From Thermosipho japonicus (GTDB lineage Bacteria; Thermotogota; Thermotogae; Thermotogales; Fervidobacteriaceae), in the NCBI RefSeq assembly GCF_014201655.1, contig NZ_JACHEX010000003.1, positions 1 through 64,000 on the forward strand: DNA of 64,000 bases, read 5' to 3'. Each line of letters starts with the position of its first letter. Within the stretch, counting starts at the first letter, position 1. The notes below the pieces were generated by a model. The model saw only the letters and a list, made by a program, of their open reading frames with translations, ran no database searches and was not told where the DNA came from. Of this stretch, positions 1 to 8,575 are shown in pieces. The position numbers and the translations under genes were made by a program.

Positions 1-228
1 CAGGACTGCTATCCATTTTTCAATGACCCCTCGCCCAACGCGTCTTCTAATTTACCACGTTTGTAACTCTTAGTCAAGTTACAGTCACCTTTACTATTCT
101 TTTCTCTTTCTTTAATTATCTTCACTTACACAGGCGTATTGTTACAATTTTTGGAATTTTTCAAAGCTTGCATAATTTTCATAATAAGTTTACTTTTTAA
201 TTTCCACTTATTTAGAATGTTAACACAA
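1..228. other. Upstream non-coding stretch, no gene recognised
   Basis: I see no convincing gene here. The minus strand holds a reading frame of about 38 codons beginning with GTG and ending near the window edge, without a recognisable product or ribosome-binding site. The AT-rich part nearest nrdD leads into the NrdR boxes. Confidence 0.4.
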
Positions 229-272
229 ACTATATATTGTATATTTTGCTTTTATGATATACAATATATTGT
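229..272 (+). promoter_or_regulatory. Tandem NrdR boxes upstream of the nrd operon
   Basis: Two near-identical palindromic 12-mers are visible: ACTATATATTGT at 229-240 and ACAATATATTGT at 261-272. Their start-to-start distance is 32 bp, about three helical turns. This matches the known arrangement of paired NrdR boxes in front of bacterial ribonucleotide reductase operons, where the ATP/dATP-sensing repressor NrdR binds cooperatively. They lie 46 bp before nrdD. nrdR itself is not in this window. The site is read directly from the sequence; the regulator is inferred. Confidence 0.75.
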
Positions 273-318
273 GGTTATATAAAAATTATATTCAATTCTT
301 TTAATTGGGGGGTATTTT

Positions 319-2274
319 ATGTTCGTTAAATTCGGCTACTCTGAAGATTTTGATTTGCAATTTAAAAAACTAGAAGAAAAATATGGTTCTGAAATTTTTG
401 AATTAGAAGGTTTTGGTAAAAATCTTGATATTGATTATTTTAATAAGAAGTTCTTTGCTAATGAAAAAATAGGTGATTTATCAATTGACACAAACGCTAA
501 CGTCCGCTCAAAGCACATTGGAACATACTTTGCTGAAGTAAATAAACCATTTACAAAATTAAATTCTATTTATGTTATCTGGAAAAAAATGAAAAAACTC
601 TATGGAAAAGAAGATGCAAACAAATTTTTAGAAGCACAAATCAATGGAGCAATTTATTTACATGATGCACATCATGCAGCATTTATGCCATATTGTTTTG
701 CCTATACTCTCCAACCAATAGTGGAGAAAGGTTTACCGTTTATCGACACAATTCAATCAATTCCAGCACAACATTTATCTACATTCATTCAACATGTAAT
801 TCAATTTGTAATGTTTGCTTCCAATCAATCAAGTGGTGCAGTTGGACTTCCCGACTTTTTTGTATGGATGTGGTATTACGTAAAGAAAGACTTAGAAGAA
901 GGCATTATACCAAAAGACAAAATTGACTGGTATATTGAACAACATTTTCAAATTCTAACTTATTCATTTAATCAACCAATTAGAACACATCAATCACCAT
1001 ATACAAATTTTACATATTTAGACAGAAATTACATCAAAGCGATATTTGAAGGGGAAAAATATCCAGATGGTACACCTATTGTAAATGAACTAGAGAACAT
1101 AATTAAATTGCAAAAACACTATTGGGAATGGGTCGCAAAAGAAAGAGAAAGGCAGATGTTTACATTCCCTGTTCTTACAGCTTCACTTCTCTATAAAGAT
1201 GGAAAATTTGTAGACGAAGATAGCGCAAGGTTTATCAACAAAATTAATTTAAAATGGCAAGATACAAACTGGTATATCTCTGATTCAATTGATGCAGTTG
1301 CATCATGTTGCAGGCTCACAAGCTCTACTAAAGAAATAAAACTCTCACTATCAGCGGATCCTGAAGATACCAAATTAAAAGGCATGGCAAATTCTATCGG
1401 GGGTTCAGACCTCAATATAGGTTCATTTAAGGTTGTAACAATTAACCTTCCGAGAATTGCTCTTGAAGCAAATGGAGATAAGGATAAATTCTTTGAAATT
1501 CTGAATGAAAGGGTAGATCTAGTACAAAAAATCCTTCATGTAGTAAGAACCATTATTCAAGAAAGAATTGAACAAGATGTATTACCACTTTATAAAGTAG
1601 GACTTATGAAGCTTGAAAGACAATATGGAACAATTGGAATTACGGGAGTATGGGAATCATCAGATTTTATGGGACTTACCGAACTTTCTGCAGAAGGCTT
1701 AAAATATTCAAAAGATGGGGAAATGTTTGTATCTCAGACTCTTGACTTTATTAAGTCTAAAGCCGAGGAAGGTTTTAAAAAATATGGTTTTACATTTAAC
1801 ATTGAACAAGTGCCTGCAGAAAAAGCAGCAGTTACTCTTGCAAAAAAAGATGCAATCATATTTGGAAAAGAAAGGCAACCATATGAACTTTATTCAAATC
1901 AATGGGTGCCACTAACAGCTGAAACTGATATGATGAATAGAATAAAATACTCAGGAAAATTTGACAAAAAGGTATCAGGCGGTGCTATATTACACATTAA
2001 CATAGGTGCACCTTTTAAGTCTGAAGAAGACTCATGGAAGATGGTTAATCTTATAGCTAAAAAGGGTGTTATGTACTTTGCATTCAACCAAAAAATTTCA
2101 GTTTGTAATGAAGGTCATGCATTTATCGGAAAAAGATGCCCGATATGCGGAAAAGAAAAAGCAGAAGAATACATTAGAATAGTAGGTTACCTCGTTCCAA
2201 TTAATTCCTTTAATAAAACAAGAAGAAACTATGAATACTCAAAAAGGAAATTCTATTCACTGGAGGTAATGTAA
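319..2274 (+). CDS. nrdD: Anaerobic (class III) ribonucleoside-triphosphate reductase
   Basis: This glycyl-radical enzyme reduces ribonucleotides to deoxyribonucleotides under anoxia. The protein has 651 residues. The C-terminus carries the hallmark: zinc ligands C596, H600, C607 and C610, followed by the glycyl radical loop RIVGYL with Gly at about 623. A conserved Cys-Cys pair (SCCRL, about 330) lies in the barrel region. The zinc site is C/H/C/C rather than four cysteines. A GGGGGG-type ribosome-binding site precedes the ATG. The gene is followed after one base by its activase nrdG and then by nrdJ. Paired NrdR boxes upstream suggest repression when dATP is high. Length and C-terminal motif fit the Thermotoga-type enzyme. 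Confidence 0.95.
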   Translation: MFVKFGYSEDFDLQFKKLEEKYGSEIFELEGFGKNLDIDYFNKKFFANEKIGDLSIDTNANVRSKHIGTYFAEVNKPFTKLNSIYVIWKKMKKLYGKEDANKFLEAQINGAIYLHDAHHAAFMPYCFAYTLQPIVEKGLPFIDTIQSIPAQHLSTFIQHVIQFVMFASNQSSGAVGLPDFFVWMWYYVKKDLEEGIIPKDKIDWYIEQHFQILTYSFNQPIRTHQSPYTNFTYLDRNYIKAIFEGEKYPDGTPIVNELENIIKLQKHYWEWVAKERERQMFTFPVLTASLLYKDGKFVDEDSARFINKINLKWQDTNWYISDSIDAVASCCRLTSSTKEIKLSLSADPEDTKLKGMANSIGGSDLNIGSFKVVTINLPRIALEANGDKDKFFEILNERVDLVQKILHVVRTIIQERIEQDVLPLYKVGLMKLERQYGTIGITGVWESSDFMGLTELSAEGLKYSKDGEMFVSQTLDFIKSKAEEGFKKYGFTFNIEQVPAEKAAVTLAKKDAIIFGKERQPYELYSNQWVPLTAETDMMNRIKYSGKFDKKVSGGAILHINIGAPFKSEEDSWKMVNLIAKKGVMYFAFNQKISVCNEGHAFIGKRCPICGKEKAEEYIRIVGYLVPINSFNKTRRNYEYSKRKFYSLEVM

Positions 2275-2275
2275 C

Positions 2276-2794
2276 ATGACTGTCTATGTAAATAGAATTT
2301 TCTTTTCAACAAATGATCATCCAAAATTATTAGGTCTTTCTATTTATTTTCAAGGCTGTGATAGGTCTCCAAAATGTCTGTTATGTCACAACAAAGAAAC
2401 TTGGGAACCTTACAAAGGATTTAAATACGATTTAGAAGACCTTATACAAATTTTAAAAGATAAAATAAATTATGCTCTTGAATCATATGACAAAATAGCT
2501 GTGGTATATTTAGGTGGTGAGCCCCTTGCCCCATATAACAGAGATGCAGTCTTTCAAATTTCAAAAGAATTAAAAGAAGAATTTTCGGAAAAAATTGTAA
2601 ATACCCTTTATTCCTGGAGAACACTAGAGGAAATAGAAAGACAAAATTTAGAAAATTACATTGAATATATGGATGAATTAGTTTTAGGGCCATATGATTA
2701 TACGCAAAGAAACGTTGACGAAAAAGGCAATGTTTTGTTTCCGGCATCAAAAAATCAAAAATATATTAGGCTTAATAAAGTACTAAGTAAATAA
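2276..2794 (+). CDS. nrdG: Anaerobic RNR-activating radical SAM protein (NrdG-like)
   Basis: Likely activase that uses a 4Fe-4S cluster and S-adenosylmethionine to make the glycyl radical on NrdD. It has 172 residues, a normal NrdG size, and starts one base after nrdD, implying translational coupling. The cluster cysteines are C28, C34 and C37 in GCDRSPKCLLCHN. The spacing is therefore CX5CX2C instead of the usual CX3CX2C of the family. A later YLGGEPL segment fits the radical SAM GGE motif that binds the SAM amino group. Function is assigned from the radical SAM pattern and from position; the unusual spacing is reported as a finding. Confidence 0.88.
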   Translation: MTVYVNRIFFSTNDHPKLLGLSIYFQGCDRSPKCLLCHNKETWEPYKGFKYDLEDLIQILKDKINYALESYDKIAVVYLGGEPLAPYNRDAVFQISKELKEEFSEKIVNTLYSWRTLEEIERQNLENYIEYMDELVLGPYDYTQRNVDEKGNVLFPASKNQKYIRLNKVLSK

Positions 2795-2811
2795 GAAGAG
2801 GAGGAAGCATT

Positions 2812-5328
2812 ATGTATGAAGACATTATAAAACACTGGCTAGATGTTGAACCTTCAAAAAACGCCTACAAAATACTTTCCGAAAGGTACTTTACCAAAGA
2901 TATAAGTGGAAACTTTTTAGAAAATAAGTGGGAAGACGTATGTAGAAGAGTTGCCAGAGTAGTTGCAACATCGGAACTTGTCAACAACCCACAAGTAAAA
3001 AAAATGGATGATGCAAAGAAATTAGAGATAATAAAGGAAACAGAAGAAACGTTCTTTAAAATGCTAAAAGCTAGAATATTTATCCCAAATAGCCCTACTC
3101 TATTTAATGCTGGTATGGGTGTAAGGTATGAGCTTCTCTGGAAACCTATTGAAAATATGACACTTTCTGATTACCAAGAAATATACAACACCAGAAATCA
3201 CCTGCACATGTTATCTGCTTGTTTTGTAGTTCCAGTTGATGACAGCATCAATGGAATATTTGAAGCAGTAAAAGAATATGCATTAATTACAAAAGCAGGA
3301 GGAGGAATCGGATCTAACTTTTCAAGTTTAAGACCAAAGGGAAGTTTTGTGGCTGGAACCCACGGTCAAGCATCTGGGCCTGTATCATTCATGCATGTTT
3401 TTAACTCGGCAATTGGAGTTGTAGAACAAGGGTATAAAAGACGTGGAGCATTAATGGGGATATTAAATATAAACCATCCGGACATCGAAGAATTTATAAC
3501 TGCCAAAGAAAACAATGATGGAGAAAAAGTACTAAAATATTTCAATATTTCTGTAGGAATCCCATTTGATAAAAAGGAACTTCTAAAATTATATGAAGAA
3601 GATGGTGAAATAGAACTTTCACATCCAAAGTTTACAGAAAAAAGATATATAAAAGCAAGGGATATAATTAAACAAATAGCAGAAAATGCATGGAAAACAG
3701 GTGATCCAGGTCTTGCATTTCTACATGAAATGAATAAATATTATCCGTTGTATCCAGAAATGGAAATAATCTCCACCAACCCATGTGGTGAAATAGGCCT
3801 TGCGCCATATGAAGCATGTAATCTTGGATCAATTGATGTTGCTAAATTTGCCACAGAAGACGGACAAGTTGATTGGGATGCACTTGAAGATACTGTAAGA
3901 CTTGCTGTAAGATTCCTAGATAACGTAATCGATGTTAATGTCTTTCCTCTTGAAAAAATTACAAACGCAGTTAGAAATAGTAGAAGACTAGGATTAGGTA
4001 TAATGGGATTTGCTGATCTTTTATACAAACTTGATGTTCCATACAATTCTGAAGAGGGGAGACAATTTGCAGCTGATCTTATGGGGTTCATGGCATTACA
4101 TGGGCATGACGAATCAAATAAACTAGGAAGAGAAAAAGGAAGCTTCCCGTTGTTTGAAAAGAGCAAATTCTTTAAAGACGAAGAATTTGTCCCATTTGCA
4201 ATGGGAATGAGCAAATACGATGAAGATATCAAAAAAGTAATGAGAGAATCTAAAAAAGGAAAGAGAAATGTAGCAGTGCTGACTATTGCACCGACAGGCT
4301 CTATTTCTAACATAGCAGATACAAGTAGCGGTCTTGAACCAAATTTCTTACTTGCTTATGTTAGATATATGAATAAACATGATGGTACAAAAGAATCACT
4401 CTTTTATGTAAATAAAGTTTTAGAAAAAAAGCTTGAACCAAAAATTCTTGAGAAAATTAAAGAAAAATTAATAGAAAAAGGTTCATTGCAAGATTTAGAT
4501 GTACCAGAAAAAATTAAAAAAGTATTTGTAACTGCAATGGATATTTCCCCAACGGATCATCTTTTAATGCAAGATGCTTTCCAAAGATATGTTGACAATA
4601 ATATCTCTAAAACTATTAATATGCCATCAAGTGCTACAAAAGAAGAAGTTTTAAATATCTATCTTGAAGCATTAAAACTTAATGTAAGAGGACTGACAAT
4701 ATATAGAGATGGTTCACTGCAAACTCAAGTTTTAACTTCTGCAAAACACGTTAAAACTAAGGACGCTCCAAAAGTTCAATTTTTCCTCTTAGATGAAAAA
4801 CATAAACTAAGGCCAAAACCAAGAAAGAGTACATTAAGAAGCGTTACAAGGAAATATAAATCAAACGAAAATACAACTTATATTACTGTATCTTTTGATG
4901 ACAATGGAGAAGCAGTTGAAATATTCCTTTCAAATGGTACTGAACTTGCAGAATCTATTGGAAGATTATCTTCTATAGCTCTAAGAGCTGGTGTGTCAAT
5001 AGAAGAAATTTTAGAACAGCTTCAAAAGGTTAACGGTGAATATACAAGAGGCCTTGCTGAAGAAATCAAAAAAGCAATAGATGATTTTATTGAACTATGG
5101 GGCAGCTCGGAAATTGAAACCGATGAAACATTTGTAATAGACGGAACAGTTAAAACTGCAGAAGAAGTAGAAAAATTTGTAATGGCAAATGACCTTGAAT
5201 GGAGTGAAGGCTACTATGTAGATGAAAACGGAAATGTATATTGTCCTTCTTGTCTTTCAAAAAATAGTATAATAAAGCAGGAAGGTTGTATGAGTTGTAA
5301 AAAATGTGGCTGGAGTAAATGTAGTTAA
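2812..5328 (+). CDS. nrdJ: Adenosylcobalamin-dependent (class II) ribonucleotide reductase
   Basis: Oxygen-tolerant, B12-dependent ribonucleotide reductase of 838 residues. Visible family signatures are NPCGEIGL with the active-site cysteine near residue 325, ACNLGSIDV, and APTGSISNIADTSSG near residue 490. The C-terminal tail carries a cysteine cluster (CPSC near 811, then CMSCKKCGWSKC), the swinging cysteine arm and zinc-ribbon-like end of this family. A GGAGGA ribosome-binding site lies before ATG 2812. It is the third gene of the nrd operon, 17 bp after nrdG, with no cobalamin riboswitch in between. The operon thus supplies both an anaerobic and an oxygen-indifferent route to dNTPs. Confidence 0.96.
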   Translation: MYEDIIKHWLDVEPSKNAYKILSERYFTKDISGNFLENKWEDVCRRVARVVATSELVNNPQVKKMDDAKKLEIIKETEETFFKMLKARIFIPNSPTLFNAGMGVRYELLWKPIENMTLSDYQEIYNTRNHLHMLSACFVVPVDDSINGIFEAVKEYALITKAGGGIGSNFSSLRPKGSFVAGTHGQASGPVSFMHVFNSAIGVVEQGYKRRGALMGILNINHPDIEEFITAKENNDGEKVLKYFNISVGIPFDKKELLKLYEEDGEIELSHPKFTEKRYIKARDIIKQIAENAWKTGDPGLAFLHEMNKYYPLYPEMEIISTNPCGEIGLAPYEACNLGSIDVAKFATEDGQVDWDALEDTVRLAVRFLDNVIDVNVFPLEKITNAVRNSRRLGLGIMGFADLLYKLDVPYNSEEGRQFAADLMGFMALHGHDESNKLGREKGSFPLFEKSKFFKDEEFVPFAMGMSKYDEDIKKVMRESKKGKRNVAVLTIAPTGSISNIADTSSGLEPNFLLAYVRYMNKHDGTKESLFYVNKVLEKKLEPKILEKIKEKLIEKGSLQDLDVPEKIKKVFVTAMDISPTDHLLMQDAFQRYVDNNISKTINMPSSATKEEVLNIYLEALKLNVRGLTIYRDGSLQTQVLTSAKHVKTKDAPKVQFFLLDEKHKLRPKPRKSTLRSVTRKYKSNENTTYITVSFDDNGEAVEIFLSNGTELAESIGRLSSIALRAGVSIEEILEQLQKVNGEYTRGLAEEIKKAIDDFIELWGSSEIETDETFVIDGTVKTAEEVEKFVMANDLEWSEGYYVDENGNVYCPSCLSKNSIIKQEGCMSCKKCGWSKCS

Positions 5329-5355
5329 AAAAGGCGCGCTAGTTGCGCCTTTTTT
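5327..5355. terminator. Bidirectional intrinsic terminator between nrdJ and rbsK
   Basis: The stem AAGGCGC / GCGCCTT with loop GCTAGTT is flanked by an A-run on the left and a T-run on the right. It sits between two convergent genes and can end transcription from both. Confidence 0.9.
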
Positions 5356-6262
5356 ATATATTTAAAAAGTTTTCAACTTCTTTTCTTGAAGGAATAGAAT
5401 TTTGTGCACCTTTTTTAGTAACTGACAAAGCAGCTGCTGCCGAGGCAAACTCCAATGATTTTTTTATATCAAGATTTTCATGCAAAGCTACAGCAAATGC
5501 TCCGTTAAAAACATCTCCCGCTGCCGTTGTATCAACAGCCTTAACTTTAAAAGATGGAATTTCCATCCTTTTATCTCCTTCAAAATAAATTACTCCTTTG
5601 CTTCCAAGTTTTACAATGAGTTTTTTTATTCCTAAACTTTTAAGCTTAAAATAACTATCTTCATATGAGACAAACTTTCCAAAGAATTTTTCCGTCAAAA
5701 ACTTTACTTCTTCTTCATTCGGTGTCAAAAAATCAACAAATTGAAAAATTTCCTTTTCAATTCCACTTATTGGAGCAGGGTCGAAAATAACAATTTTTCC
5801 ATTTTTACTAAAAAGTTGGGCAGCATATAAAGTTGACTCAAATGGGATTTCATTTTGAAGTAAAATGTAATCAGCTTCTAAAAGTTTTGCTTCATGCTTT
5901 TTTATAATTTCTTTAGTTAAGTTTCTATTTGCTCCAGGATATATTACAATTCTATTTTCACCTTTTCTTGTAACTTCAATAAAAGCTAAACCATTATTAT
6001 CATCAACTTCCAAATATCCTTCAATGTTTAATTTGTCGTATTGGTCTTTTAAAGCTCTTCCATAAGAGTCATTACCAATACAGGTTAAAAAATAAACATT
6101 AGAATTTTTCTTAGAAAGTTTTGCTATACTAACTGCTTGGTTAGAACCTTTTCCACCAGGAAAAAACTCTAATTTTTGAGCCTTTTGAGTTTCACCAGGT
6201 AAAGTAAATCTCTCAACTGTTAAAACAACATCCATATTCGAACTTCCAACCACTGCAATCAT
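5354..6262 (-). CDS. rbsK: Ribokinase (PfkB family)
   Basis: Phosphorylates D-ribose with ATP to ribose-5-phosphate in the cytoplasm. The protein has 302 residues, typical for the family. The N-terminal sugar-binding signature GGKGSNQAV (about 36-44) and the C-terminal signature DTTAAGD (about 244-250) are both present; D250 is the catalytic base. The canonical second motif usually reads DTTGAGD, so the Ala here is a mild variation. It stands alone without rbs transport genes. An envelope cluster with a predicted nuclease lies upstream on the same strand beyond two tRNAs, so salvage of ribose from nucleosides is one possible role (inference). Another PfkB sugar kinase is possible, but the N-terminus favours ribokinase. 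Confidence 0.88.
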   Translation of the reverse strand: MIAVVGSSNMDVVLTVERFTLPGETQKAQKLEFFPGGKGSNQAVSIAKLSKKNSNVYFLTCIGNDSYGRALKDQYDKLNIEGYLEVDDNNGLAFIEVTRKGENRIVIYPGANRNLTKEIIKKHEAKLLEADYILLQNEIPFESTLYAAQLFSKNGKIVIFDPAPISGIEKEIFQFVDFLTPNEEEVKFLTEKFFGKFVSYEDSYFKLKSLGIKKLIVKLGSKGVIYFEGDKRMEIPSFKVKAVDTTAAGDVFNGAFAVALHENLDIKKSLEFASAAAALSVTKKGAQNSIPSRKEVENFLNI

Positions 6263-6323
6263 TTTTTCAGCCCCTTATTTAGCTTTCTAGTTTTCACACT
6301 TACATTATAGCAATTTAAGATAA

Positions 6324-6353
6324 CAAAAAAAGAGGCATTAGCCTCCTTTTTTT
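6324..6353 (-). terminator. Terminator after tRNA-Arg
   Basis: A GAGGC / GCCTC stem with ATTA loop is followed on the minus strand by a run of seven T. Confidence 0.8.
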
Positions 6354-6430
6354 TGGCGTGCCCGGGGAGATTCGAACTCCCAACCTTCAGATCCGCAGTC
6401 TGACGCTCTATCCAATTGAGCTACGGGCAC
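6354..6430 (-). tRNA. tRNA-Arg (GCG)
   Basis: Full cloverleaf: acceptor GTGCCCG / CGGGCAC, encoded CCA, T-arm TTCGAAT. The anticodon stem TCAGA/TCTGA encloses loop CTGCGGA, giving anticodon GCG, which reads CGC and CGT. Most bacteria use ACG (edited to ICG) for this box. Confidence 0.9.
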
Positions 6431-6444
6431 ATACTATTTAATTT

Positions 6445-6467
6445 AAAAAAGGGGGAACTATCCCCCA
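6445..6467 (-). terminator. Hairpin between tRNA-Ser and tRNA-Arg
   Basis: A GGGGG / CCCCC stem is followed on the minus strand by six T, just downstream of tRNA-Ser. It probably causes partial termination or processing between the two tRNAs. Confidence 0.7.
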
Positions 6468-6472
6468 CTTTT

Positions 6473-6562
<90 letters not shown>

Positions 6563-6578
6563 AAATATCACATGTAAA

Positions 6579-6607
6579 ATTTTAACTTAAAATAAGAAAA
6601 ATGTCAA
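6579..6607 (-). promoter_or_regulatory. Promoter of the tRNA-Ser/tRNA-Arg unit
   Basis: On the minus strand, TTGACA (6607-6602), a 17-bp spacer and TAAAAT (6584-6579) lie 17 bp before tRNA-Ser. This is a near-consensus sigma-70-type promoter. Confidence 0.85.
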
Positions 6608-6628
6608 GGATTACAATTTACTAAAATA

Positions 6629-6655
6629 TTCCTCCAGGGGAAATCCCCTGAAGGA
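6629..6655 (-). terminator. Terminator-like hairpin after the glycogen-binding barrel gene
   Basis: An imperfect stem with core CAGGGG / CCCCTG and an AAAT loop follows the 6662-8560 gene on the minus strand. A T-rich stretch follows the stem. Confidence 0.65.
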
Positions 6656-6661
6656 AACAAT

Positions 6662-8560
6662 TTAAAACGAAATATTTCCAAAAAGATCAAAATAATATCC
6701 TGAAAAATCGCTTCTTATTTTAAATCCTACATTGTAATCTTCTTTATATATGCCGTATCCTAAATACCATTTATCCAATAATGTTGTATGATTATATCCT
6801 GCTAACAAACCATATTTATCAAAGATATAAATTATTGAATCAACATTGTAACTTCCATTTTCAATATTATAGCTTGAGGTTAAATCCAAATAATTCATAC
6901 TCAACAAAAATTCTACTCTACCTTTGGCATATTTAAGCTCTGTTTCAAAGCCTTCTAAATTTATACTGGCTATTGCTGCAAAGCTGTTTGAATTTATGAA
7001 ATAGCCTCCATACAATTTTGTATAATAATCAAATAATTTCAAATTGTAACCTACAATAACTACACTTTCATCTACAAAATAATTATCACTATAGTTTACT
7101 TCAATGCCTACAACATTCAACCCTACAATCCATGACAACTGGTTACTATCTGCTCCAAAGCCTAAATAATATTTTTCATCATAACTTACAAAAATCCCAG
7201 TCTTTAATCCCTCAATTGGAAAATCTAATGCATAATTGTAATGCGCTAAAAATTCAAGCTTTTCATTAACAAGTTCCAACTTGGCATAATTAATACTTGC
7301 CCCATCATATTTCAAAGAAAATTCCAAATTATCATTCGGTCGGTATATAAGCTCTAAACTATTACTAAATCCTTGACCTTTTAGTAGATTTTTTTCGTCA
7401 TATTTGTAAGATAGATTAAAGCTATAGCTACCGCTTATACCAACTGAAGATTTAGTTTCTTGCTCCGGCTTTTCAATAACCAAAGTTCCATCTTTTTCAA
7501 CAATTTCAAAAACGCCATTTTTACCGCCATAACCATCTGGGACATAACCTGGTGCATTAGGATCTTCCTGCCAAGTTTGGTTATTATTTATCTCAAATAC
7601 ATATTTATACTCATACTTTCCAGGAGAAAGTACAAGAGAAACTTGCCAATATCCATCTACATTTTGCATTTCAATATCCTGTGGATTCCAGTTATTAAAT
7701 GAACCCGCAAGATATGCTTTAGAAGCTTGTGGCTTTTCAACTTTAAAATATACTTTTCCATCAATTATACTTACACCTAGTGGCACTTCTTTTTTCTCAA
7801 CTTTTTCAACTGTATTTTCAACTGGACTTCCCACTTTAAGCTGACCATTTTCTTCATATACCTTCAAAACAGAATTTTTGCCACCAAAGCCATCAGGTAA
7901 ATATGCAAAAGCGTTAGGATCCTCAACCCAAGTATCACCATTTACAACAAACTTATATTGATACACACCATTATCAAGTTCCAAAGCTGCTTCCCACCAG
8001 CCATCTCCAATATCATACATTTCAATGTCATCTGCATCCCAATTGTTAAAATCTCCTGCTATCATAACATATTCTGCATCTGGATTATAGTACCTTATAA
8101 CAACATACCCTTCTTCATCAACAAATATGGTATCCTCTCTTGATGTATTAACTTCATATTCTTTGCTTTCGTTTCCAGTATTACTATTATTTTCAGTACC
8201 ACCAACCGGCTTTATAACTAATTTTCCATTTTCATTCACAAGAAGAAAAGCTCCATTCTTTCCACCAAAGCCGTCATCTACATATGAGGGGGCATCTGGG
8301 TCTTCAATCCACCTAGAACCATCAACAACAAATTTGTATTGGTATTCACCTGGTAAAAGTTCTAAAGAAATTTTCCAGACGCCATTTTCATTTACCATAG
8401 GATTTGCACTAACAGACCAATTATTGAAATTTCCTGCAAGATATACCTGTTGTGCTTCAACTTCAAATGTAAATACCACCATTCCATTTTCAACGTAAAT
8501 AGAAGCAAATAAAAAGCTAAATAGAAAGGTTATAAGAAATAAAGATAATTTTTTCACCAT
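6662..8560 (-). CDS. Secreted protein: three AMPK/CBM48-like glycogen-binding modules plus beta-barrel-like C-terminus
   Basis: 632 residues. An N-terminal signal peptide (MVKKLSLFLITFLFSFLFA) is followed by three repeats of an E-set glycogen-binding module at about 22-115, 145-235 and 258-350. Each repeat has the pattern AGxFNNW, GxYxYKF/YV, W.EDP.A.. and DGFGGKN, as in AMPK-beta and CBM48 domains. From about residue 372 the sequence becomes alternating beta-strands rich in Tyr and ends in Phe (FGNISF). That fits a membrane beta-barrel or anchor in the outer toga (inference). It is last in a three-gene run with the 8576-9751 and 9765-10445 genes (gaps of 13-15 bp). The likely role is binding alpha-glucan at the surface. 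No catalytic domain is visible. Confidence 0.72.
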   Translation of the reverse strand: MVKKLSLFLITFLFSFLFASIYVENGMVVFTFEVEAQQVYLAGNFNNWSVSANPMVNENGVWKISLELLPGEYQYKFVVDGSRWIEDPDAPSYVDDGFGGKNGAFLLVNENGKLVIKPVGGTENNSNTGNESKEYEVNTSREDTIFVDEEGYVVIRYYNPDAEYVMIAGDFNNWDADDIEMYDIGDGWWEAALELDNGVYQYKFVVNGDTWVEDPNAFAYLPDGFGGKNSVLKVYEENGQLKVGSPVENTVEKVEKKEVPLGVSIIDGKVYFKVEKPQASKAYLAGSFNNWNPQDIEMQNVDGYWQVSLVLSPGKYEYKYVFEINNNQTWQEDPNAPGYVPDGYGGKNGVFEIVEKDGTLVIEKPEQETKSSVGISGSYSFNLSYKYDEKNLLKGQGFSNSLELIYRPNDNLEFSLKYDGASINYAKLELVNEKLEFLAHYNYALDFPIEGLKTGIFVSYDEKYYLGFGADSNQLSWIVGLNVVGIEVNYSDNYFVDESVVIVGYNLKLFDYYTKLYGGYFINSNSFAAIASINLEGFETELKYAKGRVEFLLSMNYLDLTSSYNIENGSYNVDSIIYIFDKYGLLAGYNHTTLLDKWYLGYGIYKEDYNVGFKIRSDFSGYYFDLFGNISF

Positions 8561-8575
8561 TTTAAAACACCTCCA

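Noticed and set aside
1-120. Possible short transposase tail on the minus strand at the window edge
   Set aside because: The frame is about 38 codons, starts with GTG without a ribosome-binding site, and matches nothing I recognise.
2795-2811. Cobalamin riboswitch before the B12-dependent reductase
   Set aside because: The gap is only 17 bp and the leader of the whole operon shows NrdR boxes, with no B12-box-like structure.
3741-4313. 190-codon frame antisense to nrdJ
   Set aside because: Codon pattern follows from the nrdJ frame on the other strand; no ribosome-binding site and no recognisable domain.
8127-8498. 123-codon frame opposite the glycogen-binding repeats
   Set aside because: Antisense to a repetitive, strongly supported protein; its apparent pattern mirrors the repeats.
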